Shown piece by piece: positions 40,853 through 48,101 of a stretch of DNA of 64,000 nucleotides (position 1 is the first letter of the stretch; each line of letters opens with the position of its first letter). Origin of the DNA: Bacillus sp. CH140a_4T. Its GTDB lineage: Bacteria > Bacillota > Bacilli > Bacillales > Bacillaceae_G. A program made the translations under genes and the position numbers. The notes below the pieces were generated by a model. It ran no database searches. It was not told the DNA's origin and saw only the letters and a list, made by a program, of their open reading frames with translations. The DNA lies in contig NZ_WBPF01000013.1 in the NCBI RefSeq assembly GCF_008923725.1, forward strand, positions 248,001 through 312,000, written 5' to 3'.

Positions 40853-40890
40853 AAAAAAGTGACTTCTCCGCTTCTATGAAGTCACTTTTC
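40853..40890 (-). terminator. darB terminator
   Basis: Stem AAAAGTGACTTC/GAAGTCACTTTT followed by TTTC on the minus strand, upstream of ccpC. Confidence 0.88.
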
Positions 40891-40895
40891 TCACA

Positions 40896-41339
40896 TTATC
40901 GGTTATGTTGCCTTACTTTTTTATTCAACAATTTTAAAATAGCCCGACGTGTTAAAATCCCCTCAAAATACCCATCTTCATTGACAGCGCAAATAAAAGG
41001 ATGATCAATTGTCATTTCTAAAGCTTTTGCAAACGAATCTTCTAACTTAAGAACTGGAATGTCTTCCTTCATCACCTGTTCTACTTTCATTTCGTCAAGT
41101 CTTTCAAACTCAATACGTTCTAGCCCTAACATACCGTCTAAAATCATAGCAGTACTAATTAACCCATGCAATTTATACATCGGGTCCAAAACAGGTATCG
41201 CCGAATATCCAGATTTCACAAGAACGAGTAAAGCATGCTCTAAACCATTCCCCATTTGGACATGTGCTACTTTTTCTGATGAAATCATTAAATCTTTCAC
41301 AAAAATTTGTTGAAACTCGTCTTTCGGAATACTAATCAT
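40896..41339 (-). CDS. darB: CBS-domain c-di-AMP receptor DarB
   Basis: 147 residues, two CBS domains (about 18-75 and 80-135) and nothing else. It corresponds to B. subtilis YkuL/DarB (CbpB in Listeria), which when free of c-di-AMP binds the (p)ppGpp synthetase Rel and pyruvate carboxylase, linking potassium and c-di-AMP levels to stringent response and anaplerosis. Start is the ATG at 41339 with GGGGGGA six bases upstream. Located next to ccpC and abbA as in B. subtilis. Confidence 0.88.
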   Translation of the reverse strand: MISIPKDEFQQIFVKDLMISSEKVAHVQMGNGLEHALLVLVKSGYSAIPVLDPMYKLHGLISTAMILDGMLGLERIEFERLDEMKVEQVMKEDIPVLKLEDSFAKALEMTIDHPFICAVNEDGYFEGILTRRAILKLLNKKVRQHNR

Positions 41340-41481
41340 GTTACATCCCCCCATCTTCCCTTTTGCCTACTTTTATTCACCGACTCTATTCACATTTTAT
41401 GACAGCGTTTTCATATTATTATTTTGTCCTTACATTATTTCAGTAAAAAACAAAATTACACAGCTATTTTAGCATACAACG

Positions 41482-41508
41482 CAAAAAAAAGACTACCATT
41501 CCGGTAGC
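41482..41508 (-). terminator. abbA terminator
   Basis: Stem CTACC/GGTAG followed by TCTTTTTTTT on the minus strand, overlapping the abbA end. Confidence 0.8.
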
Positions 41509-41510
41509 GC

Positions 41511-41702
41511 TTAATACCCTTTATTTTTTAATCTGTAAAATAACCTTGTGATTTTTTTATATTGCATCACATCTGTCTTTTTTAAACCATTCTCAATATC
41601 TGTAAGTTCCACAGCTAAAATTTCACTCGCATAATTTTGCTGAAATAAAATATCTAACAACAAACTTTCCTCTTCTTCTGTTAAAACAAGTTCCCTTTTC
41701 AT
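41511..41702 (-). CDS. abbA: AbrB antirepressor AbbA
   Basis: 63-residue helical acidic protein: LTEEEESLLLDILFQQNYASEIL and ELTDIENGLKKTDVMQYKKI match B. subtilis AbbA (YkzF), a Spo0A-induced antirepressor that mimics DNA and removes the transition-state regulator AbrB from promoters. Same place, between ykuK and ykuL/darB. AGGAGAGGG ribosome site. Confidence 0.85.
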   Translation of the reverse strand: MKRELVLTEEEESLLLDILFQQNYASEILAVELTDIENGLKKTDVMQYKKITRLFYRLKNKGY

Positions 41703-41808
41703 ATACCCCTCTCCTTATACTCGCATCGTTACCCTTATTATATAAAATTTTCAGCCTATTTAATAGATGTAATATTCAGTTTTTGGTGAGAGTATATAAA
41801 AATTGTTT

Positions 41809-42345
41809 TTATTTCGTATATCGATTTGCATAACTAAAAGCTGCATAAGCATCTGGCTTAATTTTTGCAGTTAATCCCATCGCTTGAATTTTCGCTGTCA
41901 TATCTAGAATAAATTCTTTTGTTAAACCATCATTTCCGATATCTAAGTGAATTTCCATTATAAATCCAGCCCCATCTTGAGCATATGGATGCAATAAATC
42001 CCATATTGTTTGTATATGATTTGGAGTAAATAAGCAGGCGATTTCTTGACTAAACTGCGTTTCTAAATATATCTTATCACGTAAAGTTGCTGGCTTATCT
42101 TTTACTGATTGATGGTGTAAACATCCCCAGGCTCCTTTTCCAACGCGATGAATATGAATTGCCGTAATAAATCTCATATCCTTTTGATGCGCTTGTGAGT
42201 CTGTCCCAATGGATAAGCGATATAAATTTCGTGGATCCTTTTCAATGAAATTACAAATACGGGTAAAGACCATATCAAAATTTAAATGCCTCTCTGAAAC
42301 ATTATAAAATGTATGTTCACCGGCCACATAGTCACGTCCTTTCAA
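41809..42345 (-). CDS. ykuK: YkuK family protein (DUF458, RNase H-like fold)
   Basis: 178 residues, soluble. Blocks LYRLSIGTDSQAHQKDMRFITAIHIHR and IMEIHLDIGNDGLTKEFI, with conserved acidic residues (D in GTDSQ and HLDIG), fit the DUF458 family, which has an RNase H-like fold. Activity not established. Synteny with B. subtilis ykuK is exact. Confidence 0.88.
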   Translation of the reverse strand: MKGRDYVAGEHTFYNVSERHLNFDMVFTRICNFIEKDPRNLYRLSIGTDSQAHQKDMRFITAIHIHRVGKGAWGCLHHQSVKDKPATLRDKIYLETQFSQEIACLFTPNHIQTIWDLLHPYAQDGAGFIMEIHLDIGNDGLTKEFILDMTAKIQAMGLTAKIKPDAYAAFSYANRYTK

Positions 42346-42401
42346 TTAGACAGACTTTTCGTATTCTCATTGTATGGGACAAAAATAAAAATTATAACTT
42401 C

Positions 42402-42551
42402 CTATCCTTTATTCGTTTCAATATTCCGTATTACATACTGGCAAACTTGGCACGTATAAATTACATTTTGATTTGATTGAGCCGTTAATACATGAATAAT
42501 CTCAGCAGCATTGTGACAATTAGGACAAATGATAACCGGTAAACGTTCCAT
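42402..42551 (-). CDS. 49-residue zinc-ribbon protein
   Basis: Starts MERLPVIICPNCHNAAEII and has a second pair in YTCQVCQYVIRN; the two CxxC knuckles 25 residues apart make a small zinc ribbon. GAGGAGGTG ribosome site upstream supports it as real, although it is short. Between ykuK and ykuJ. No known function. Confidence 0.75.
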   Translation of the reverse strand: MERLPVIICPNCHNAAEIIHVLTAQSNQNVIYTCQVCQYVIRNIETNKG

Positions 42552-42599
42552 ACAACACACCTCCTCATTATGTTTATCCCCCTATTTACTATCCGTAAA

Positions 42600-42670
42600 C
42601 ACCAAATTGGTGATAGCTACTAATCAGTATAGAAAGAAGGATCTCCACTGATTACAATTTCACTTTATTA
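42600..42670 (-). repeat. Decayed bcr1-like repeat
   Basis: Read on the minus strand, it starts ATAAAGTGAAATTGTAATCAGTGG and continues with ACTGATTAG and CACCAAT blocks that occur in the same order in the full repeat at 7319-7474. Confidence 0.6.
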
Positions 42671-42726
42671 CCATTGTAGGAAAAATGAAAAATCCCTATA
42701 CATATATGCTAAAAAGTAATAGAACT

Positions 42727-42761
42727 AAAAAAGGTGCTGCCGTATGGCAACACCTTTTTTA
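42727..42761 (-). terminator. ykuJ terminator
   Basis: Stem AAAAAGGTGtTGCC/GGCAGCACCTTTTT-type hairpin directly after the ykuJ stop on the minus strand. Confidence 0.88.
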
Positions 42762-42767
42762 TATGTA

Positions 42768-43004
42768 TCAAGAAATGATATCGTAAATCTCAATTGCAAC
42801 CATGTCGATATTATCGAATTGATACACTTGAGGTTTTTCACCTTGTTGATACACTTCTAACTCATACATTTCACTTTTATCGAAAAATTTCACGCTACAT
42901 TTGCGTTCACCGTTCACTTCAAAATAGCGTTGTGCTACTTCACCGCTTTCAGCTTGTTCTTGTAGACTAACAAGTCGAGTTAAAATTCCTTGGAGTAGAG
43001 ACAT
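42768..43004 (-). CDS. ykuJ: YkuJ family protein (DUF1797)
   Basis: 78 residues from the ATG at 43004, which has AAAGGAGAG upstream; a frame extending to 43166 is spurious. MSLLQGILTRLVSLQEQAESG and YFEVNGERKCSVKFF match B. subtilis YkuJ, a small dimeric protein of unknown function. Confidence 0.88.
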   Translation of the reverse strand: MSLLQGILTRLVSLQEQAESGEVAQRYFEVNGERKCSVKFFDKSEMYELEVYQQGEKPQVYQFDNIDMVAIEIYDIIS

Positions 43005-43237
43005 GAAATCTCTCCTTTCTCTGATCTTCCTACCAATAGGTTTTACAGCTATACTCATTCTATCCGTCATAACAGAAAAAATGTTCCACACTCTAGGATA
43101 AAGGTTATTGGCCAGAAACTCAACTAAAAATTTGTCGAAATACGAAGGAAAAAACAGAAAGAACATCTTTTCCCTTCTTTATTGCGATTTTTATACTGGA
43201 AGAATATAATAAAAAACAGTAAAAAGGAGGAATTACA

Positions 43238-43480
43238 ATGAAAAAAATTGAGGTTTACACACAACCTGATTGTCCGCCATGTGTCATTGTGAAAGAATTT
43301 TTAAAACATAATAACGTCGTATATGAAGAATTTGACGTAAAAAAAGACGCCGCTGCACGCAATCGTCTTTTATATGACTATGATTCTTATTCAACTCCAA
43401 CGGTTGTAATTGACGGAGAAGTTGTTGCTGGGTTTCAAATTGAAAAATTACAACAACTTCTCAATCTAGAAGAGGGATAG
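43238..43480 (+). CDS. Glutaredoxin-like thiol-disulfide protein
   Basis: 80 residues, thioredoxin fold of glutaredoxin/NrdH size. Active site CPPC at 12-15 (TQPDCPPCVIVKEFL) and the cis-proline loop STPTVVIDGE near 53-62. Likely cytosolic reductant or a protein partner of an unknown enzyme; no ribonucleotide reductase gene is nearby. AAGGAGGAA ribosome site. Confidence 0.88.
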   Translation: MKKIEVYTQPDCPPCVIVKEFLKHNNVVYEEFDVKKDAAARNRLLYDYDSYSTPTVVIDGEVVAGFQIEKLQQLLNLEEG

Positions 43481-43500
43481 GTAAAGACCTATTCCTATTC

Positions 43501-43590
43501 TTATCCCGCTATTTTCTGGAAATAAACATCCGATTGTGGCGGGTTAATACTCAGCAGGATATGTCCCCTAATTAAAGTTTCACTTTATAA
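43501..43590 (-). repeat. Shortened bcr1-like repeat overlapping a stop codon
   Basis: Minus-strand reading begins ATAAAGTGAAACTTTAATTA and ends in AATAGCGGGATAA, like the two ends of the 7319-7474 repeat with the middle missing. Its first bases include the stop codon of the gene at 43585-44073. Confidence 0.65.
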
Positions 43591-44073
43591 TTGTTGTAAC
43601 CTTTTTATTTCAGTTAAAAGTTCTTGGCTTTCATGATATCCGGCCAGTTTCCATTTCCCTTGATCTCTTTGCAATGTTACAATTTGATATTGTCCACTTT
43701 TCGCCCGTTCATATACATATAAAATTTTATGCTCTTCATCATATGACATTTTCGTTTCTGAATGAAAAGAAAATGGCGCTTCTTTTGCTGGAAGTAAATA
43801 TTCACCACTTTGTTTATCACTTCTACTATTTTCATCTGTAAATACTTGAAGGAAATTCTCTGTAAAATACGGTGATAACGTTTCTATCATCTTATTCATC
43901 GGCAAATGCTTCCCACGAAGTGAAAATTGGGTTTCATAGCCCTTTTGTATCGTTGTAAACACTTCTTCCCGATCGACTTTCACTTCCTCTTTTCCTAAAA
44001 CAGTTGTGACACTATAACCAACTAGAAAGGCAACGCATACAAATAGAACTAACCATATTCCATATTTCCTCAT
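43585..44073 (-). CDS. Exported protein of unknown function
   Basis: 162 residues with an N-terminal hydrophobic segment (about 5-25: IWLVLFVCVAFLVGYSVTTV) that is a signal peptide or anchor. The rest is soluble, with PYFTENFLQVFTDE and a C-terminal QIVTLQRDQGKWKLAGY that resembles NTF2/SnoaL-like or DUF3993-type domains, without certainty. The stop codon falls in a bcr1-like repeat. Confidence 0.6.
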   Translation of the reverse strand: MRKYGIWLVLFVCVAFLVGYSVTTVLGKEEVKVDREEVFTTIQKGYETQFSLRGKHLPMNKMIETLSPYFTENFLQVFTDENSRSDKQSGEYLLPAKEAPFSFHSETKMSYDEEHKILYVYERAKSGQYQIVTLQRDQGKWKLAGYHESQELLTEIKRLQQL

Positions 44074-44229
44074 TTTTTCACCTTCCTTTTAAGAAAACTT
44101 GTCTTTGTAGTATTCATTGTAACAATGATTATGCAAAGACAGGGGTGGTTTCGTTCGTAAAATCTTTACAATGATAGACAGCATTTTCATCACCATTTTC
44201 ACTATTACCAATTTATGATAAAAACAAAC

Positions 44230-44258
44230 AAAAAATGCACGAATCTCTTCGTGCATTA
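44230..44258 (-). terminator. ykuI terminator
   Basis: Stem TGCACGAA/TTCGTGCA followed by TTTTTTG on the minus strand. Confidence 0.88.
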
Positions 44259-45473
44259 AAATAAAACATCTTCTTCATATAAATATTCATACGATAAATC
44301 TATAAATAAAAAGTTTTCATCATCAATTGGGAAGGAAAATGTTCGTACCATCTCACCGGTTTCAATATCAGCATATAAATCTGAAAGTCTTGCCTTATTC
44401 TCAAAACGCATTTTCATAATATTTTCTAGAAAATACGGACGCCAACTCCAGTTCTTCATATAATACTCAGGCATCACAATCCATTCCCCATCTTTTTTCA
44501 TAACGTTTCCTGATTGTTGGAAACCATCTTCGTTACAAATAAATATGCGAAAACTACACTGTGATACACTTTGGCTAAATTGTAATAACCAATCATTTAT
44601 ATCTTCATTCTTTTTCTGTTTGGCTAGAACATCACCAATTCGATCACGTAACATTTCTGTTAAATTATAAATTTTTTGTAATTTCTTCTTCTCATGTTGA
44701 ATAAATTGATGACACTCATTACCAAGTCGTTCTTTCAAAACGTTCGTTTCAATAAAATCAGGTAAGCACTCTTTCAAATAATTACCTTGATAATATCTAC
44801 CACCGTTTTTCCAAGCATATTGTAGTTGATAAAAAGCATCTATTTCTTCATATAACAATGTCGCACCAATTCTTCTAGCAAGTAATGATAAAGAATATAA
44901 AATATCTTGATAAGATTGTAAAAGTGCAGTTTGCCTTAAGTTTGTTAAATCTACTTTTAAAATATCCGGTGCTAACACGCTAATACGTTCTAAATTACTT
45001 GTACCCGTTCCGACTTTATTAATCGAAATTTGAATACCGTATGTACGATAATACATAAGCAAATGATTAAATTGCTCTATATCTTCTTTACATTCATGTT
45101 CTGTAATTTCTAAAACAATGTGTTTCAAATTTAAACCTTGTTCTTCATACATCAATAAAAGTTGAAGTAAACTTTCATCATCATCGTTCATTAATACGTT
45201 CGCATTCCGATGTATAAATAATAATAGTTTTTGATCACTTTCTAAATAGCGATTTAAAGCTTTTTCTACTATAATGTTATCCGCTTCCAGTTGAAACTCA
45301 CTTGGAATAGAATCATCATGAAAGAAAGAAGCTAAACTTTGTATGCCCTCTTCTGTTTGAATACGTCCTACTACTTCATATCCAATTACAGTATGCTCAT
45401 CAGCACTAAAAATAGCTTGATAATAAGGAAGGACTTTATCCAAGTTACTCATTACATCTAATGCATCTATCAA
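44256..45473 (-). CDS. ykuI: YkuI family EAL-domain protein, probably catalytically inactive
   Basis: 405 residues: EAL domain (about 15-255), connecting helix, PAS-like C-terminal domain (about 280-400), same plan as B. subtilis YkuI. The signature is EVVGR (33-37). Glu122 in LEITEH is kept, but the site that is DDFGTG in active c-di-GMP phosphodiesterases reads NKVGTG (152-157), so both metal-binding Asp are gone. B. subtilis YkuI has DN there and binds c-di-GMP without clear activity. Likely a c-di-GMP sensor. Confidence 0.9.
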   Translation of the reverse strand: MIDALDVMSNLDKVLPYYQAIFSADEHTVIGYEVVGRIQTEEGIQSLASFFHDDSIPSEFQLEADNIIVEKALNRYLESDQKLLLFIHRNANVLMNDDDESLLQLLLMYEEQGLNLKHIVLEITEHECKEDIEQFNHLLMYYRTYGIQISINKVGTGTSNLERISVLAPDILKVDLTNLRQTALLQSYQDILYSLSLLARRIGATLLYEEIDAFYQLQYAWKNGGRYYQGNYLKECLPDFIETNVLKERLGNECHQFIQHEKKKLQKIYNLTEMLRDRIGDVLAKQKKNEDINDWLLQFSQSVSQCSFRIFICNEDGFQQSGNVMKKDGEWIVMPEYYMKNWSWRPYFLENIMKMRFENKARLSDLYADIETGEMVRTFSFPIDDENFLFIDLSYEYLYEEDVLF

Positions 45474-45532
45474 CGTGCTTCCCTCCCTTTACTTTTCAAA
45501 ATTATAACATGATATTTACGGAAAAATAATAA

Positions 45533-45562
45533 AAAATCCCTTCAGTTTTCCTGAAGGGATTA
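45533..45562 (-). terminator. Terminator between fadH and ykuI
   Basis: Stem AATCCCTTCAG/CTGAAGGGATT with T-run on the minus strand, about 165 bases past the fadH stop. Confidence 0.75.
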
Positions 45563-45694
45563 GAGGGGTAAAATGCTAAGGGGAATTAGCAATTCTACTA
45601 TGAAGAAAAAAGAGGTCTTAAATATAACGTATATATGACCTCTTGTAAACACTTTTCTTTCATATGTCACAATTCCGTCACATTTAACCGTAAA

Positions 45695-45717
45695 AAAATG
45701 AATCAAACATTCATTTT
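45695..45717. promoter_or_regulatory. FadR-box-like palindrome downstream of fadH
   Basis: AAAATGAAT-N5-ATTCATTTT, similar to the operator at 46509-46528 but with five instead of four central bases, 10 bases past the fadH stop codon. Confidence 0.35.
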
Positions 45718-45727
45718 CTCATTCCTT

Positions 45728-46492
45728 TTAAAATGGATATTGATGTAAATGTTGTCCTCCATCCATTGTCATGCAAGTTCCATTTATGTACGCAGCTTCA
45801 TCTGAACATAAATAATAAGCTAGACCTGCAATTTCTTCTGGCGTACCCAGTCTTCCAAGCGGAACACTTTGTATCGTACGTTTAGCCATTTCTTCTGAAA
45901 TCCATAATTTATCAGCACCGCCCGTACGTTCAATAGGTCCTGGCGCGATAGCGTTAACTCGTATTCCATATTTACGTCCCCACTCAACAGCGAGTGTCTT
46001 CGTCATTGCTAATACTCCAGCCTTCGCTGCAGCCGAATGAATAACGCCCGGACCTGCATCCCATGCATATGTTGCTACCATGTTAATGATGTTCCCCTTT
46101 ATACCTTTTTCAATCCAATATTTCCCGACAGCATGGCTACAGTAAAATGTACCGTTTAACACTATATTAATGACTGAATTCCAGCCATTCACGGATAAAT
46201 CTTCTGCTGGACAAATAAAGTTTCCAGCTGCATTGTTTATTAAAACATCAATTCGTCCAAAATTCTCATCAATCTGTTCAATCATTTTCTGAATGTCATC
46301 CGTATTTCTTACATCCATTTGCACAGGTAATATTTGCCCTGGAAATTGTTCAATTTCCAACTTTGTTTCCTCTAGCTTTGCCTTTGTACGTCCTGTAATA
46401 ACAACTCGTGCCCCTTCTTTTGCAAAACGAGTTGCCATTCCTTTCCCCATTCCGCTCGATCCACCTGTTATAATAACTACCTTTTCTTTCAC
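45728..46492 (-). CDS. fadH: 2,4-dienoyl-CoA reductase, short-chain dehydrogenase type
   Basis: NADPH-dependent reductase needed to degrade unsaturated fatty acids with even-numbered double bonds (B. subtilis YkuF/FadH). About 254 residues from the GTG at 46492 (GGGAGGGG six bases upstream), so the protein begins with KEKVVIITGGSSGMG like its homologues. Rossmann motif TGGSSGMG, NNAAGNF, and the C-terminal GQHLHQYPF are visible. The usual Tyr of YxxxK in classical SDRs is replaced in the IHSAAAKAG region, as is typical of this subfamily. A FadR-type box lies just upstream. Confidence 0.88.
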   Translation of the reverse strand: MKEKVVIITGGSSGMGKGMATRFAKEGARVVITGRTKAKLEETKLEIEQFPGQILPVQMDVRNTDDIQKMIEQIDENFGRIDVLINNAAGNFICPAEDLSVNGWNSVINIVLNGTFYCSHAVGKYWIEKGIKGNIINMVATYAWDAGPGVIHSAAAKAGVLAMTKTLAVEWGRKYGIRVNAIAPGPIERTGGADKLWISEEMAKRTIQSVPLGRLGTPEEIAGLAYYLCSDEAAYINGTCMTMDGGQHLHQYPF

Positions 46493-46508
46493 ATACATCC
46501 CCTCCCAA

Positions 46509-46528
46509 AAATGAATACACATTCATTT
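46509..46528. promoter_or_regulatory. FadR-type operator of fadH
   Basis: AAATGAATACACATTCATTT, a near-perfect dyad like the B. subtilis FadR box (TGAATGA-type half-sites). It lies immediately upstream of the fadH ribosome site, which fits repression by FadR and release by long-chain acyl-CoA. Confidence 0.65.
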
Positions 46529-46734
46529 TATCATTTTATTTAATAGAAATCTTTATATTTTTAAACTTTTCTGATATTTTAACGTAAAGAGGTTTCTTTT
46601 CATTCGTTTTTTTCGTAATCTATACTACTTTTGTATTATTTAAAATATATTTTAAATAAACTGGAAGGAGATTTGAGTAACCTGTATATAACGAACACAT
46701 GTAATACAAGTCAAATAGGTATACTCATATTTTT

Positions 46735-47592
46735 ATGCAGAAAATTACAAGAAGAGATTTTTTAAAAACTGGCATGCGCACTTGTCTATATTCATTTATA
46801 ACCACTAGCATCGGATACTATTACGCTAAGTATATTGAGCCTCATCTACTTTCTTTTACAGAACGTACACTTACATCACAACTCATACCGAAAAGTTTCA
46901 ATGGTATGAAGATTCTTCAATTTAGCGATTTACATCTCGGATACTATTTCTCTCTTCAACATTTATCTCAAATCGTTTCTAAAATTAATGCTGTAAAACC
47001 TGATATTGTTCTTTTTACTGGCGATCTCATTGATAATTATCAAACGTATACTGACACGCCTTTCGTTGCATCTATTTTAAAAAATATACAAGCACCCTTC
47101 GGCAAATTTTCTATTTATGGTAACCATGATCACGGCGGATATGGAACAGAGTACTACGAACACATCATGCGCGAATCGGGATTTGAACTGTTACTAAATA
47201 GTGAAAAGAAAATTCGTCTACTGGATAATAGTGAAATTTCAATTTTCGGTCTTGATGATATACTACTAGGCAAACCAAAAATAGAGGAGACATTACATCA
47301 CGCGAAGCAAAACACTTATAACATTGTTCTTGTTCACGAGCCAGATATTGCACCCAAAATTGCTCAATATCCAGTTAACTTACAGCTTTCTGGTCATAGC
47401 CATGGTGGACAAGTACAAATTCCCTTTTTAGGCGCAATTATTACCCCATCACTCGCTAAAAACTATGTAGAAGGTTTCTATACGATTCAAGATTTAGCTC
47501 TCTATGTCAATCGAGGCCTTGGAAGAACACGTGTCCCATTCCGATTTATGTCAAAACCTGAAATTACGATTTTCACGCTCCAACATTCGTAA
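46735..47592 (+). CDS. ykuE: Tat-exported metallophosphoesterase YkuE
   Basis: 285 residues. N-terminal twin-arginine signal TRRDFLKTG (RR at 6-7) followed by a hydrophobic stretch. Metallophosphoesterase motifs: Asp65/His67 in SDLHLG, Asp97 in TGDLID, GNHDHGG (129-135, Asn130/His131), His201, and GHSHGGQ (220-226). B. subtilis YkuE is a cell-wall-associated Tat substrate with two metal ions. Divergent from fadH. The ribosome site is poor (see finding on the upstream Shine-Dalgarno sequence). Confidence 0.92.
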   Translation: MQKITRRDFLKTGMRTCLYSFITTSIGYYYAKYIEPHLLSFTERTLTSQLIPKSFNGMKILQFSDLHLGYYFSLQHLSQIVSKINAVKPDIVLFTGDLIDNYQTYTDTPFVASILKNIQAPFGKFSIYGNHDHGGYGTEYYEHIMRESGFELLLNSEKKIRLLDNSEISIFGLDDILLGKPKIEETLHHAKQNTYNIVLVHEPDIAPKIAQYPVNLQLSGHSHGGQVQIPFLGAIITPSLAKNYVEGFYTIQDLALYVNRGLGRTRVPFRFMSKPEITIFTLQHS

Positions 47593-47689
47593 TAATTCGC
47601 CTATTTTCTTACATAACCTTTCTTGTACGCGCTCATCCATGTTTCATTTACCATATGATAAAAGTGAGTCCAATAAAGGAGGTTTTTTC

Positions 47690-47926
47690 ATGTATCCATA
47701 TTATCAACCAATCCCAGTCCGTTCAGCACCTATTGGTCCAGTAGGCGACTCACGCTTTTTGCCGTTTTTTGGCGTCCCATTTCTAGCTGGTATTGCCGGT
47801 GGACTGCTCGGCGGAGCATTAGCTTTCGGTCCTAGACCGTATTACCCACCATATCCACCACCTTTCCCACCGCCAACACCTTATCCTTGTTATGGTGGAC
47901 CTTGTCAACAACCATACTATTATTAA
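47690..47926 (+). CDS. Pro/Tyr/Gly-rich small protein, possibly spore coat associated
   Basis: 78 residues from the ATG at 47690 (AAAGGAGGTT ribosome site). Tyr/Pro-rich N-terminus, a glycine-rich hydrophobic middle FFGVPFLAGIAGGLLGGALAFG, then a Pro/Tyr tail ending CQQPYYY. This composition is usual for small spore coat or spore-surface proteins of Bacillus, and a CATATGATA sequence at 47652 looks like a mother-cell -10. The spore role is inference. Confidence 0.65.
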   Translation: MYPYYQPIPVRSAPIGPVGDSRFLPFFGVPFLAGIAGGLLGGALAFGPRPYYPPYPPPFPPPTPYPCYGGPCQQPYYY

Positions 47927-48048
47927 TGTACCGCAACAATTCTACCAATGTTATTTCCTTTCTTAACCGATTCATGATCCATTAACATGCTTACAATAAA
48001 AACTATTCTCTCTACGCATCCTTCTATTTAGAGAACGTATAATAAGTA

Positions 48049-48100
48049 GAGAACAAAGTAAAAAAAACCTTTTTTAAGAGGTTTTTTTTACTTTGTTCTC
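48049..48100. terminator. Bidirectional terminator with 22-bp perfect stem
   Basis: Left arm GAGAACAAAGTAAAAAAAAC plus two bases, exact complement on the right, eight-base loop. Serves ppk on the minus strand and perhaps the small gene at 47690. Confidence 0.85.
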
Positions 48101-48101
48101 A

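Noticed and set aside
43005-43166. Longer N-terminus for ykuJ
   Set aside because: No ribosome site at 43166, hydrophobic unlike the family, while the ATG at 43004 has AAAGGAGAG.
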